A stretch of 64,000 nucleotides of DNA from Microbacterium sp. ACRRU (GTDB lineage Bacteria > Actinomycetota > Actinomycetes > Actinomycetales > Microbacteriaceae). The notes beneath the pieces were generated by a model, which searched no databases, had not been told where the DNA came from, and saw only the letters and a program-made list of their open reading frames with translations. This document shows, piece by piece, positions 34,182 through 43,611 of this stretch. Each line of letters opens with the position of its first letter. Within the stretch, counting starts at the first letter, position 1. Where the stretch lies: assembly GCF_022346945.1 (NCBI RefSeq), contig NZ_JAKRNI010000007.1, positions 1 through 64,000 of the forward strand. Direction: 5' to 3'. The position numbers were made by a program, and so were the translations under genes.

Positions 34182-34979
34182 ATGGATGCCGTCCCCGCGC
34201 TCACCGAGGTCCCCTCTCCGCAGTTCGTCATCGTGGGCGACAACGTCCGCCTCGCCACCTACTCCTGGGGCGATCCGGATGCCGCGACCGTGCTCTGCGT
34301 CCACGGATTCGGTTCGAGCACGCGCGACAACTGGGTGAACACGGGGTGGGTGCGTGATCTGCTGCGCGCGGGTTTCCGCGTGCTGGCGGTCGACCAGCGT
34401 GGTCACGGTCTGAGCGACAAGCCGCACGAGGCGGACGCGTACCGCATGAGCGCGCTGGTCTCCGACCTGGTCGCGGTGCTCGACACCTACCTCGTCGACC
34501 AGGTGCGCTACCTCGGGTACTCCCTCGGCGGAAGGGTCGGCTGGCAGCTCGCGGTGGACGCCCCCGAGCACGTGGAACGCGCGGTGCTGGGCGGCATCCC
34601 CGATGGCCGACCGCTCGCGCGACTCCGGGTCGATCAGGCGCGCGCGTTCCTGGATCGCGGCGAACCCGTCCGGGATGCCACCACTCAGCGGTACGTGTCG
34701 CTGGCCGAACGCGTGCCCGGCAACGACCTGCGCGCGCTCGTCGCGATCGCCGAGGGGATGCGCCTGGGCGAGACGGATCCCGATCCCGCGGCGCCTCCGA
34801 TGCAGCCCGTCCTCATCGCGACGGGCACGGAGGACCCCATCTACGACCAGTCCGCGCATCTGGCGAGCCTGCTGCCGCGCGGCGAGTTCGTCGACATCCC
34901 CGGGCGGCACCACGTCAACGCCCCCGGCGCGCGCACCTTCCGCGAGGCGGGGATCGCGTTCCTCTCCCGCACCCTCTGA
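34182..34979 (+). CDS. Alpha/beta hydrolase
   Basis: The 265-residue cytoplasmic hydrolase has the oxyanion segment CVHGFGSSTRDNW, the nucleophile elbow GYSLGG (Ser), an acid in ATGTEDPIYD and the His of GRHHVNAPG. The ATG at 34182 has GAGGATCGG upstream. No cap domain is obvious. The substrate is unknown. The gene stands alone. Confidence 0.88.
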   Translation: MDAVPALTEVPSPQFVIVGDNVRLATYSWGDPDAATVLCVHGFGSSTRDNWVNTGWVRDLLRAGFRVLAVDQRGHGLSDKPHEADAYRMSALVSDLVAVLDTYLVDQVRYLGYSLGGRVGWQLAVDAPEHVERAVLGGIPDGRPLARLRVDQARAFLDRGEPVRDATTQRYVSLAERVPGNDLRALVAIAEGMRLGETDPDPAAPPMQPVLIATGTEDPIYDQSAHLASLLPRGEFVDIPGRHHVNAPGARTFREAGIAFLSRTL

Positions 34980-35008
34980 CTCACCGGCGACCCGCGCGGG
35001 TGCCGCGC

Positions 35009-36616
35009 TCAGTTCGCGGTGACGCTCAGACGCGGCGCGCTCGGAGCGGACGGCGCCACCACCTGCAGACCCACGCGGACCGTCTGATCGGGGGCGAGCG
35101 ATCCCGCCCACCCGTCGCCGCGACAGGTGATCGTCGACGACCGGATGCCACATGTCATGCCCCACGCGTTGGTCACCGCCGTCGCCCCGGGCGATTCCCA
35201 CGACACCGACCATGACGCGACCGGTCCGGTGGCGCGCACCGTGAGTTCGCTGACGTAGCCGTCCCCCCACGCGCTCTGCGGGATCCACGTGACGGCGACC
35301 GCGGGAGAGGAACCGGCGGTGGGTCGGGGCGTGGGAACGGGCGTGACCGTGGGTTTCGGGGAGACCGAGGGACTGATCGTCGGTTTCGGAGACGCGGTGG
35401 GGGTCACCGTGGGCTTCGGAGAGGCCGTGGGCTTCGGGGTCGCGGTCGGTGAAGGCTGCGGCGCGGGCGTGAGGATCGGACGGAGGGCGGCGAGTTTCGC
35501 GATCTGGAGAGTGCGCCAGTCGTCGGCGACGAGGCCGCCCGTGTCTCCGCTGTTGGGGTTGAACGACCAATAGGCGTAGCTGATCCTGCGCTGCGCCAGG
35601 TAGTCGACGAGCGTCGCCAGCCACGCTCTGTCGCTCGCTGTCTCGAGCTTCGTTCCGAACTCGCCCAGCAGCACCGGTGCGATGTTCTCCTTCGCGAGGT
35701 ACCCCCAGTTGGCATCCCAGACGGCGGGGAGGTTCGCCGGGTACCGCGGGTCCGAGAACCACTGCTGCGCGTACACCGATGCCGGGTAATCATGGGGCGA
35801 GTAGACGACGCGGTTCTTCACCGACAGGTTCACGGGAGCGGACCGGACGTCCTTCAGCCCGCCGCCCCACCACGTGCTCGTGCCGTCGTTCTGCCTTTCG
35901 ACACCCTCGACGATGACGAGGAGCCGAGGGTTGACGGCCAGCACCGCATTGCCCGCACGGGTCGCGGCGGCGCGCCAGTCGCGAGCCGGGTCGCCGCAGT
36001 TCCAGCACGCGGGGCCGTGCGGTTCGTTGTGGAGATCGACGCCGATGACCGTGGAGTCGTTCTTGTAGCGGGCGGCGAGCATCGTCCAGTCGTCGATCCA
36101 CCGCTTCTCGGGGTACTGCGCGGTGTACCAGAGCTCGCTCTGCGCTCCCGAATCCGGCCGGTGGCGGTCGAGGATCACCGACAGCCCGTGCGCCTTCGCG
36201 CGGGCGATCACGGTGTCCATGAGCTTCAGCGGGGTGAGCGAGACCAGGCCGGGGTTGGCGTTGGCGTCGATCGATGTGGTGCGCCCGGCGGCGAGGCATT
36301 CGTTCGAGAAGGGCAGACGCACGGTGGTGAAGCCCATCGCCGCGATCTTGGCCAGACCCTCATCGAGCGGGATGGACCACAGCCCGTGCGGGGCGCAGTT
36401 CGACGTCTCCATCCCGAACCACGCGACGGCCTTGATCGTGTACGGGGCACCCGTGGCGGTGACGATGGTCGCACCGCGGGTGGAGAGCCAGCCCGGCAGA
36501 CTCGCGGCCGAGGCGGCCGGAGCCGCCACCACGCCCGCCAGCAGCAGACCGGTCACAGCGGCGACCGCGGCGAAACGCGTCCACACGCGTCTCAGCGCCG
36601 TGTGCCGTTCCGTCAT
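35009..36616 (-). CDS. Secreted GH5 endoglucanase-type glycosidase with CBM2-like C-terminus
   Basis: The 535-residue exported enzyme has a signal peptide (AAVTGLLLAGVVAAPAASAA) and a GH5 catalytic domain to about 375 with acid/base Glu198 in HNEPHG and nucleophile Glu319 in LLGEFGTK. A Pro/Thr/Ser linker with repeated SPKPT units follows. The last 95 residues form a CBM2-like cellulose-binding domain (WIPQSAWGDGYVSELTVRATG, with a Cys pair). It should cut beta-1,4-glucans. Its ATG overlaps the stop of the pucR-like gene (ATGA), so expression may be tied to that regulator. Confidence 0.92.
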   Translation of the reverse strand: MTERHTALRRVWTRFAAVAAVTGLLLAGVVAAPAASAASLPGWLSTRGATIVTATGAPYTIKAVAWFGMETSNCAPHGLWSIPLDEGLAKIAAMGFTTVRLPFSNECLAAGRTTSIDANANPGLVSLTPLKLMDTVIARAKAHGLSVILDRHRPDSGAQSELWYTAQYPEKRWIDDWTMLAARYKNDSTVIGVDLHNEPHGPACWNCGDPARDWRAAATRAGNAVLAVNPRLLVIVEGVERQNDGTSTWWGGGLKDVRSAPVNLSVKNRVVYSPHDYPASVYAQQWFSDPRYPANLPAVWDANWGYLAKENIAPVLLGEFGTKLETASDRAWLATLVDYLAQRRISYAYWSFNPNSGDTGGLVADDWRTLQIAKLAALRPILTPAPQPSPTATPKPTASPKPTVTPTASPKPTISPSVSPKPTVTPVPTPRPTAGSSPAVAVTWIPQSAWGDGYVSELTVRATGPVASWSVSWESPGATAVTNAWGMTCGIRSSTITCRGDGWAGSLAPDQTVRVGLQVVAPSAPSAPRLSVTAN

Positions 36617-38325
36617 CTCCGCCCCCGCTCGTCCCGGTCATCGTAGCGGTCCGCGCGGCTCGCGGAACGCCCGCGCGATAGCGCCAATCCCGGCGAGCGG
36701 TGCGCCCTGTGCACGACGAGGGCGAGGTGCAGGGCGGCCACGACCTCGCCGTCATCGAGGTCGACGCCCAGCAGGCGCTCGGCGAGGTCGAGGCGCTGGT
36801 AGAACACCGACCGCGACACGTGCGCGGCCGCCGCGGCCGCCGTGCGGTTGCCGGGGTGGGCGACGATCGCCGACAGCGCCGCGAGCAGATCACGGCGCCG
36901 TGCGGGCGCAGCGGCGAGCACCGGCGCGAGGAGGCTTTCGCCGTGTTCGAGGAGGCGGTGATCGCCGCGCAGCGACGATACGAACCGGACGAGCGGATGC
37001 CGGATCACCCAGTGCACGGCCCCCTCGCGGAGGTCGCCCACCTCGGCGAGGTCCAGGGCCTGCTCGAGCGAGTCCAGCACGCGCGGCACGGCGTCCTCCG
37101 CGGCAGCGCCCTCCACCCGGGGGCCTACCGATACCCGCGGGGGCGGTCCGTCACCGCGCAGCCGGGCGTGGAAACGGTCGGCGGCCGCGCCGGCGAACGC
37201 CGTCGCCGAGGGAACGGCCACGAGCACCGGCATCCATCCCGCGGCGCGCTCGTCCGCGCCTCGCGGAGAGCCACACAGGGCGCGACCCCCGACGACGTCC
37301 GCGGCGGCCTCGACGTCTTCGGCGGCGGCTCCGTCGATCGCCAGGCCGAGAAGCGCTGTTCCGGGCAGGTCGATGCGCGCGGCCCCGAGCAGCGCGGCGA
37401 CCTCGTCGGCGGAGCCGTAGCGACCTCCGAGCAGCGCGTCCATCAGACGACGTCGCCCCAGACGGGCCCAGTCGTCGCCGTCCGGGTCGGCGAGACGCCC
37501 CAGCGCCAGCGCCGTCGCACCCTGCTCGAGCACCGCGCGGCGCCCGGCGGGATGTCCGGGGCCTGCCAGCGCGACGAGCGTCGCCCAGCGGATGCCGCGC
37601 GCCTCGACCGGCACGATGGAGCGGCCGTCGTCGCCGTCGTCACCGAGCCGACGCGACCGTTCCTGCCAGTCGCGCAGCACGGCAGGGTCGGCATCCGCGA
37701 GCCCTGCCACGATCACCTCGTGCGCGAGCGACTCCAGGACGACCGGCGCGCGCAGCGTGTGCGCCAGACGCTCGACGATGTAGTCGGCGGGCGCGCCGCG
37801 CAGCGCCAGCGAGGTGAAGAGCGTCCGCACGTCGTCGCGGGCCCGCAGTGCCGCCGTCTGGTCGTCGATGATGCGCCGGTGCACCTCCTCGGTCACGCTC
37901 ACGAACTTGATCTCGCGGTGCAGGGCGATCAGGGCGAGCCCGGCGGCGGAGGCGGCTTCGACCACGACGGCCGGGACGTAGCGGTAGTGCGCGCCGAGTT
38001 CGATCACCACTCCGACCAGCCCCGCCCGGACGAACTCGCCCACGAGCGCGCGAAGCTCCGCCGGTTCCGCCGGCCACGCCGACGCGGTCGTCAGCAGCAG
38101 CTCGCCCCCTTCGAGCAGGCGCGCCACCCCGGGGCTGTCCGAGACGTGGACCCATCGCACGGGGGCCGACAGCGCCGCCCCTCCCACGAGGACCTCGGGC
38201 GCACCGGCGGACAGGGCCGAAGACTCCAGCACTTCCGCGAGCGGTGGGAGCCCCCGCTCGAGGAGAGCATCGGGCGCATCCGGACGATCTGTTCGGGAAC
38301 GCCCATCTTCGCGACGATCAGCCAC
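36613..38325 (-). CDS. PucR-family transcriptional regulator
   Basis: The 570-residue regulator has an N-terminal PUCR domain (LPPLAEVLESSALSAGAPEVLVGG, RWVHVSDSPGVARLLEGGELLLTTASA) that probably binds a purine- or amine-derived ligand. A central GGDEF-like region and a C-terminal helix-turn-helix (HPGNRTAAAAAAHVSRSVFYQRL) follow. Start GTG at 38325 is chosen because it begins the conserved frame; its Shine-Dalgarno is weak. It is divergent from mmsA and likely controls the catabolic cluster, and its stop overlaps the GH5 start. Confidence 0.87.
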   Translation of the reverse strand: MADRREDGRSRTDRPDAPDALLERGLPPLAEVLESSALSAGAPEVLVGGAALSAPVRWVHVSDSPGVARLLEGGELLLTTASAWPAEPAELRALVGEFVRAGLVGVVIELGAHYRYVPAVVVEAASAAGLALIALHREIKFVSVTEEVHRRIIDDQTAALRARDDVRTLFTSLALRGAPADYIVERLAHTLRAPVVLESLAHEVIVAGLADADPAVLRDWQERSRRLGDDGDDGRSIVPVEARGIRWATLVALAGPGHPAGRRAVLEQGATALALGRLADPDGDDWARLGRRRLMDALLGGRYGSADEVAALLGAARIDLPGTALLGLAIDGAAAEDVEAAADVVGGRALCGSPRGADERAAGWMPVLVAVPSATAFAGAAADRFHARLRGDGPPPRVSVGPRVEGAAAEDAVPRVLDSLEQALDLAEVGDLREGAVHWVIRHPLVRFVSSLRGDHRLLEHGESLLAPVLAAAPARRRDLLAALSAIVAHPGNRTAAAAAAHVSRSVFYQRLDLAERLLGVDLDDGEVVAALHLALVVHRAHRSPGLALSRGRSASRADRYDDRDERGRR

Positions 38326-38366
38326 GCGCGTTCCCCCGTTTCCGTGCCGCAGAATCGGCAGTGAAC

Positions 38367-38372
38367 ACCCTA
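38367..38372 (-). promoter_or_regulatory. -10 box of pucR-like gene
   Basis: The minus strand reads TAGGGT about 42 nt before the GTG. The 100 bp between pucR and mmsA is the likely operator region, but I see no convincing palindrome. Confidence 0.35.
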
Positions 38373-38425
38373 CGACGCTTCCGGTCGATCTGTCCGGCCC
38401 GGCGCATTTCTCGAGGAGGATCCGC

Positions 38426-39913
38426 ATGACCGTCATCCACCACCACATCGCCGGCACGGCGCGCGGCGAATCGGCACGCACGGGCGATGTCTTCGACCCC
38501 GCCACGGGCAGGGTGCAGGCGCAGGTCGCCTTCGCCTCGACGGCGGAGGTGGAGGAGGCGATCGCGGCCGCGAAGGCCGCACTCCCCGGGTGGCGGGCGA
38601 CGAGCCTCATCAAGCGGGCCGACGTGTTCTTCCGCCTCCGTCACCTCCTCGTCGAACGCACCGACGAGCTCGCCGCGATCATCACCGCCGAGCACGGCAA
38701 AGTCCTCTCGGATGCCAAGGGCGAGATCAGCCGGGGAATCGAGAACGTGGAGTTCGCCGCGGGCCTGGTGCACCTGCTCAAGGGGGAGCACGCCGAGCAG
38801 GTCAGCCGCGGCGTGGACGTGCACTCGGTGAAGCAGCCCGTCGGCGTGGTGGCCGCGATCACGCCGTTCAACTTCCCCGTGATGGTTCCGCTGTGGATGA
38901 CCGCCTCGGCGATCGCGTGCGGCAACACCGTCGTGCTCAAGCCCAGCGAGAAAGACCCCTCGGCCGCGATCTTCCTCGCGAAGCTGTACGAGGAGGCGGG
39001 GCTCCCGGCCGGTGTCCTCAACGTCGTGCACGGCGACAAGGTCGCCGTCGACGCGCTGCTGGACTCCCCCGACGTCCGCGCCGTGAGCTTCGTCGGCTCG
39101 ACCCCGATCGCCAAGTCCATCTACTCCCGCGCCGCCGAGAACGGCAAGCGCGTGCAGGCCCTCGGCGGGGCCAAGAACCACATGGTCGTCATGCCCGACG
39201 CCGACCTGGACTCCGCCGCCGACGCCGCGGTCTCGGCCGCCTACGGCTCCGCCGGCGAGCGCTGCATGGCGGTGTCGGTGCTCGTGGCGGTGGGCGACGA
39301 GGTCGCCGACGCGCTCGTCGAGAAGGTGGCATCCCGCATCCAGGGCCTGAAGATCGGCCCCGGAACGGATGCCGCGAGCGAGATGGGTCCGCTCATCACG
39401 CGCGAACACCGCGACAAGGTCGCCTCGTACGTCACCGGCGCGGCGGGGGAAGGCGCCGAGGTGGTCGTCGACGGCACGACGCAGCAGTTCGACGGGGACG
39501 GCTTCTTCATCGGCGTCTCGCTCGTGGACCAGGTCGCCCCCGGCATGAAGGTGTACGACGACGAGATCTTCGGACCCGTCCTCTCGGTCGTCCGCGTGAA
39601 GACGTACGACGAGGCCGTGGAGCTGATCAACTCCAGCCCCTTCGCCAACGGCACCGCCGTGTTCACGCGCGACGGCGGCACGGCCCGTCAGTTCGAGTTC
39701 GACATCGAGGTCGGCATGGTGGGTGTCAACGTGCCCATCCCGGTTCCGGTCGGAGCCTTCTCGTTCGGCGGCTGGCGCAACTCGCTCTTCGGCGACTCGC
39801 ACATCTACGGCCCCGAGTCCATCCACTTCTACACGCGCAGCAAGGTCGTCACGACCCGCTGGCCCGACCCCAGCGAGAGCCAGATCAGCCTCGGCTTCCC
39901 CAGCAACCACTGA
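38426..39913 (+). CDS. mmsA: CoA-acylating (methyl)malonate-semialdehyde dehydrogenase
   Basis: This NAD-dependent enzyme turns methylmalonate or malonate semialdehyde into propionyl- or acetyl-CoA and CO2. The 495-residue protein has the MmsA-type sequence PVGVVAAITPFNFPVMVPLWM, FVGSTPIAKSIYSRAAENGKR, ALGGAKNHMVVMPDAD, catalytic Cys280 in GERCMAVS, and VGVNVPIPVPVGAFSFGGWR. In this cluster, beside an omega-amino acid aminotransferase, malonate semialdehyde from beta-alanine is the probable substrate. The start ATG follows GAGGAGG. Confidence 0.94.
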   Translation: MTVIHHHIAGTARGESARTGDVFDPATGRVQAQVAFASTAEVEEAIAAAKAALPGWRATSLIKRADVFFRLRHLLVERTDELAAIITAEHGKVLSDAKGEISRGIENVEFAAGLVHLLKGEHAEQVSRGVDVHSVKQPVGVVAAITPFNFPVMVPLWMTASAIACGNTVVLKPSEKDPSAAIFLAKLYEEAGLPAGVLNVVHGDKVAVDALLDSPDVRAVSFVGSTPIAKSIYSRAAENGKRVQALGGAKNHMVVMPDADLDSAADAAVSAAYGSAGERCMAVSVLVAVGDEVADALVEKVASRIQGLKIGPGTDAASEMGPLITREHRDKVASYVTGAAGEGAEVVVDGTTQQFDGDGFFIGVSLVDQVAPGMKVYDDEIFGPVLSVVRVKTYDEAVELINSSPFANGTAVFTRDGGTARQFEFDIEVGMVGVNVPIPVPVGAFSFGGWRNSLFGDSHIYGPESIHFYTRSKVVTTRWPDPSESQISLGFPSNH

Positions 39914-39939
39914 CCCGCGGCATCCGGAAAGGAACGACC

Positions 39940-41301
39940 ATGACCCTGACCTCCCCCGACCTCGCCGCCGACGCGCAGGTCCGCGCCGACGACCGCGCCC
40001 ACGTCTTCCACTCGTGGAGCGCACAGGCGCTCATCGACCCGCTCCCCGTCGCCGGCGGCGAGGGCGCGACGTTCTGGGACCACGCCGGTAACGGCTACCT
40101 CGACTTCTCGTCGCAGCTGGTGAACCTCAACCTCGGCCACCAGCACCCCGACCTGATCGCGGCGATCCAGCGCCAGGCCGGTGAGCTGGCCACCATCCAG
40201 CCCGCGATGGCCAACGGCACGCGCGGCGAGCTCGCCCGCCTCATCTCCGAGGTCGCGCCGGAGGGCTTCTCCAAGGTGTTCTTCACCAACGGCGGAGCGG
40301 ATGCCAACGAGAACGCCGTGCGCATGGCGCGCCTGGTGACCGGCAAACGCAAGGTGCTGGCGATGTACCGCAGCTACCACGGCAACACCTCCACCGCGAT
40401 CACCCTCACCGGTGACCCGCGGCGCTGGGCGAACGAGCCCGCCGATGCGTCGGTCGTCCACTTCTTCGGTCCGTACGCCTACCGTTCGGCGTTCCACGCG
40501 TCCTCCGAGGAAGAGGAGACCGCGCGCGCCCTGCAGCACCTCGAGCAGACGATCATCCTCGAGGGTGCGTCGACGATCGGCGCGATCATCCTCGAGACCG
40601 TCGTCGGCACGAACGGCGTGCTGGTCCCCCCGCCCGGCTACCTCCCGGGCGTGCGGGCGCTGTGCGACAAGTACGGCATCGTCTACATCGCCGACGAAGT
40701 GATGGTCGGATTCGGCCGTATCGGCGAATGGTTCGCGATCGACGCGTTCGACGTCGCGCCCGACCTCATCACTTTCGCAAAGGGCGTGAACTCGGGCTAC
40801 GTGCCGCTGGGCGGAGTGGTGATCTCGGATGCCATCGCGAGCCACTTCGACACCGTGACCTTCCCGGGTGGTCTGACGTACTCGGGGCACCCCCTCGCGT
40901 GCGCCCCCGGTATCGCCACGTTCGAGGTGTTCCGTCGCGACGGGATCCTCGAGCGGGTGCGCGACCTCGGCGAGCGCGTCGTCGGCCCGCGTCTGCACGA
41001 GATGGCCGAGAAGCACCCGTCTGTCGGCGAGGTGCGGGGCCGGGGCCTGTTCTGGGCGATCGAACTCGTGCGCAACCGTGAGACGCGGGAGCCGCTCGTC
41101 CCCTTCAACGCCGCGGGGGCCGACGCGGCGCCGATGGCCGCTTTCGCGGCGGCGTGCAAGAAGGCGGGCCTGTGGCCCTTCACGCACTTCAACCGGGTCC
41201 ACGTCGCTCCCCCGCTCGTCATCTCGGAGGAGGATCTGGTGCGCGGGCTCGACATCATCGACGAAGCCCTCGCCGTCGCCGACGGGGCGGCTGCGGCATG
41301 A
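39940..41301 (+). CDS. Class III omega-amino acid aminotransferase (beta-alanine/taurine type)
   Basis: The 453-residue PLP enzyme has the N-terminal HVFHSWSAQ found in taurine/beta-alanine aminotransferases, NGGADANENAVRMAR, YRSYHGNTSTAI, the PLP-facing Asp in YIADEVMVGFGR and the Schiff-base Lys in TFAKGVNSGYVPLGG. It should make malonate semialdehyde from beta-alanine, feeding mmsA 26 nt upstream; taurine to sulphoacetaldehyde is the main alternative. ATG at 39940 with AAAGGAA. It overlaps the next gene by ATGA. Confidence 0.9.
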   Translation: MTLTSPDLAADAQVRADDRAHVFHSWSAQALIDPLPVAGGEGATFWDHAGNGYLDFSSQLVNLNLGHQHPDLIAAIQRQAGELATIQPAMANGTRGELARLISEVAPEGFSKVFFTNGGADANENAVRMARLVTGKRKVLAMYRSYHGNTSTAITLTGDPRRWANEPADASVVHFFGPYAYRSAFHASSEEEETARALQHLEQTIILEGASTIGAIILETVVGTNGVLVPPPGYLPGVRALCDKYGIVYIADEVMVGFGRIGEWFAIDAFDVAPDLITFAKGVNSGYVPLGGVVISDAIASHFDTVTFPGGLTYSGHPLACAPGIATFEVFRRDGILERVRDLGERVVGPRLHEMAEKHPSVGEVRGRGLFWAIELVRNRETREPLVPFNAAGADAAPMAAFAAACKKAGLWPFTHFNRVHVAPPLVISEEDLVRGLDIIDEALAVADGAAAA

Positions 41302-42722
41302 GGGTTCTGCGAAACGTCGTCGACGGTGTGTCGGCCGCCTCGGCCGGGCGCCTGCTCGACCTCGTCAGCCCCGTCACCGGAGAGGTGTACGCCCAGGCGC
41401 CGTGCTCGACCGAGGAAGAGGTGGATGCCGCTTTCGCCGCGGCGTCGCGCGCTTTCGCGTCGTGGCGACTGACGACGCCCGCGGTGCGACAGCTCGCGCT
41501 CTTCCGGCTCGCCGATGCGCTCGCCGACCACGCGGAGGAGTTCGCCGATCTCGAATCGGAGGACACCGGCAAGCCCCGCGCGACGCTGGTCGCCGACGAG
41601 ATCGACCAGTCCGTCGACCAGCTGCGCTTCTTCGCCGGAGCCGCACGCGACCTCGACGGACGCGCGGCCGCCGAGTACGCGGAAGGCTTCACGTCCTACG
41701 TGCGGCGCGAACCGATCGGCGTGGTGGCGCAGGTGACACCGTGGAATTACCCGCTCAACATGGCGATCTGGAAGATCGCCCCCGCACTCGCCGCCGGGAA
41801 CACCGTCGTGCTCAAGCCCAGCGAGACCACACCGCAGACCACGGTGCGTCTGGCGGAGCTGGCATCCGAGATCCTTCCGCCGGGGGTGTTCAACGTCGTC
41901 CTCGGCGACCGTGAGACCGGTCGCGCCCTCGTCGAGCACCCGACGCCGCAGCTCGTGGCGATCACCGGCTCGGTGCGCGCGGGCATGCAGGTCGCCGAGT
42001 CCGCGGCGCGGCAGGTCAAGCGCGTCCACCTCGAGTTGGGCGGCAAAGCGCCCGCCATCGTCTTCCCGGACGCCGACCTGGATGCCGCGACCGCCGGAAT
42101 CGCGCAGGCGGCGTTCTTCAACGCCGGTCAGGACTGCACGGCGGCGACGCGCCTGCTCGTGCACGCCTCTCTTCACGACGAGCTGGTCGAGCGGCTCGTC
42201 GCCTACGTCGCGGACCACGTGCGCGTGGGCGCCCCCGACGACCCCGCGGCCTTCTTCGGACCGGTCAACAACTCCGACCAACTGGCACGGGTGCGGGGAT
42301 TCATCGATCGACTGCCCACGCACGCGCGCGTCGTGACCGGCGGCACGCGCGTCGGGGACACCGGCTGCTTCTTCGCGCCCACGATCGTCACGGGCCTGCG
42401 GCAGGACGACGAGCTCGTGCAGCAGGAGGTGTTCGGACCGGTCCTCGCGGTGCAGTCGTTCGACGACGACGGTGAGGCCCTCGCGCGGGCCAACGACGTG
42501 CCCTACGCGCTCGCGGCATCCGTCTGGACCCGCGAGCACGGCCGGGCGATGCGCTTCAGCCGCGACCTCGACTTCGGGTGCGTGTGGATCAACGCCCACA
42601 TCCCCTTCGTCTCGGACATGCCGCACGGGGGGTTCAAGCACTCCGGATACGGCAAGGACCTCTCGGTGTACGGCTTCGAGGACTACACGCGCATCAAGCA
42701 CGTGATGTCGAGCCTGGCCTGA
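41298..42722 (+). CDS. Aminobutyraldehyde-type aldehyde dehydrogenase
   Basis: The 474-residue NAD-dependent dehydrogenase has VTPWNYPLNMAIWKIAPALAAGN, ITGSVRAGM, the general base Glu in HLELGGKAP and catalytic Cys280 in NAGQDCTAATR, a context typical of 4-aminobutyraldehyde dehydrogenase (PatD/PuuC-like). It would oxidise 4-aminobutyraldehyde to GABA or 3-aminopropanal to beta-alanine, one step before the upstream aminotransferase. ATG at 41298 overlaps that gene's stop. Confidence 0.9.
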   Translation: MRVLRNVVDGVSAASAGRLLDLVSPVTGEVYAQAPCSTEEEVDAAFAAASRAFASWRLTTPAVRQLALFRLADALADHAEEFADLESEDTGKPRATLVADEIDQSVDQLRFFAGAARDLDGRAAAEYAEGFTSYVRREPIGVVAQVTPWNYPLNMAIWKIAPALAAGNTVVLKPSETTPQTTVRLAELASEILPPGVFNVVLGDRETGRALVEHPTPQLVAITGSVRAGMQVAESAARQVKRVHLELGGKAPAIVFPDADLDAATAGIAQAAFFNAGQDCTAATRLLVHASLHDELVERLVAYVADHVRVGAPDDPAAFFGPVNNSDQLARVRGFIDRLPTHARVVTGGTRVGDTGCFFAPTIVTGLRQDDELVQQEVFGPVLAVQSFDDDGEALARANDVPYALAASVWTREHGRAMRFSRDLDFGCVWINAHIPFVSDMPHGGFKHSGYGKDLSVYGFEDYTRIKHVMSSLA

Positions 42723-42724
42723 GC

Positions 42725-43444
42725 TCAGACGCCGGGCGTCCCCGTCTCCTCGGCGGCGTCCGGCGTGTCGCCGCCCCGGGCCGCGTCCGGCACCGTCGGT
42801 GCCGTGCGCAGTGCGTTCACGCGGCGCGCATGTCCCACCGCGCCCTCGAACCCGGCATCCGGGTCGTCCATCAAGGCCCCCGTCGCGAGGGCGTGCACGC
42901 GGACGTCCTCATCGTCGGACTCCGCCGCCCTGTCGACGGTCGGACGCGCGTCCTCGCCGATCATCACGAAGGCGCGGCTGAGGCTCCGGCGCGTCTCGAT
43001 CTCGCCCCGACCGAAATGCTGAGCGAGCGCGGCGGCGAGCGCGGTCCGCTCGGCATCGGGCACGAGGCCCGCCGCCGTCCGCCACGCCGCGCGCGCGACG
43101 GACGGCTCCTCGTCGTGCAGAAGGGCGGGTGTGATCGCCGACCACGTGTCCGGGTCGCCGATCTTCGACAGCGTGTGCAGCCCCTGGCTGCGGGCCTGCG
43201 GAAACGGCGAAGCGAGCTCGGGCAGCACCGCGGAGATGACCTTGGCGGTGTCGTGGCGAGTCAGCGCCCACGTGAGCATGTCGCGCACGAAGAAGTCGGG
43301 CTCGACCGCGCAGCGATCCACGAGCACCTCGATGAACACGTCGTCCGGGCGCGTACCGGCATCCATCGCCGCCCGCAGGCGCAGCGAAGCGTCGTCCCGC
43401 TCCAGTGCGGCCCGAAGGCCTGCCGTGATGTCACCGTCGGCCAT
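42725..43444 (-). CDS. HEAT-repeat protein
   Basis: The 239-residue cytoplasmic alpha-helical protein has several HEAT/armadillo-like units (FVRDMLTWALTRHD, LASPFPQARSQGLHTLSKIGD, PSVARAAWRTAAGLV, EDVRVHALATGALMDDPD), with an acidic disordered tail. Such proteins are scaffolds and no activity is implied. It stops 2 nt from the convergent dehydrogenase and splits the amine-catabolic cluster into two blocks. Start ATG 43444 after GGAGGG. Confidence 0.8.
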   Translation of the reverse strand: MADGDITAGLRAALERDDASLRLRAAMDAGTRPDDVFIEVLVDRCAVEPDFFVRDMLTWALTRHDTAKVISAVLPELASPFPQARSQGLHTLSKIGDPDTWSAITPALLHDEEPSVARAAWRTAAGLVPDAERTALAAALAQHFGRGEIETRRSLSRAFVMIGEDARPTVDRAAESDDEDVRVHALATGALMDDPDAGFEGAVGHARRVNALRTAPTVPDAARGGDTPDAAEETGTPGV

Positions 43445-43572
43445 CCGTGGCCCTCCGTTCGTCGCCCCGCCCAGCTTGACACGCGCCGACGCCAACGGCG
43501 CCGTTCGGCAGGGAATGACCCGCGAACGACGGTTTCCGCAGTGTTACGGTTCGAGAAGACTCGATTTCATCA

Positions 43573-43602
43573 TTGAGTAACCGACGAGACCGCTGATACC
43601 GT
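43573..43602 (+). promoter_or_regulatory. Promoter of the Lrp-aminotransferase operon
   Basis: TTGAGT (43573-43578), 18 bp, then TACCGT (43597-43602), ending 9 nt before the ATG at 43612. This is one of the few promoters here with both boxes, and the leader would be almost absent. Confidence 0.45.
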
Positions 43603-43611
43603 CGCCCCATC

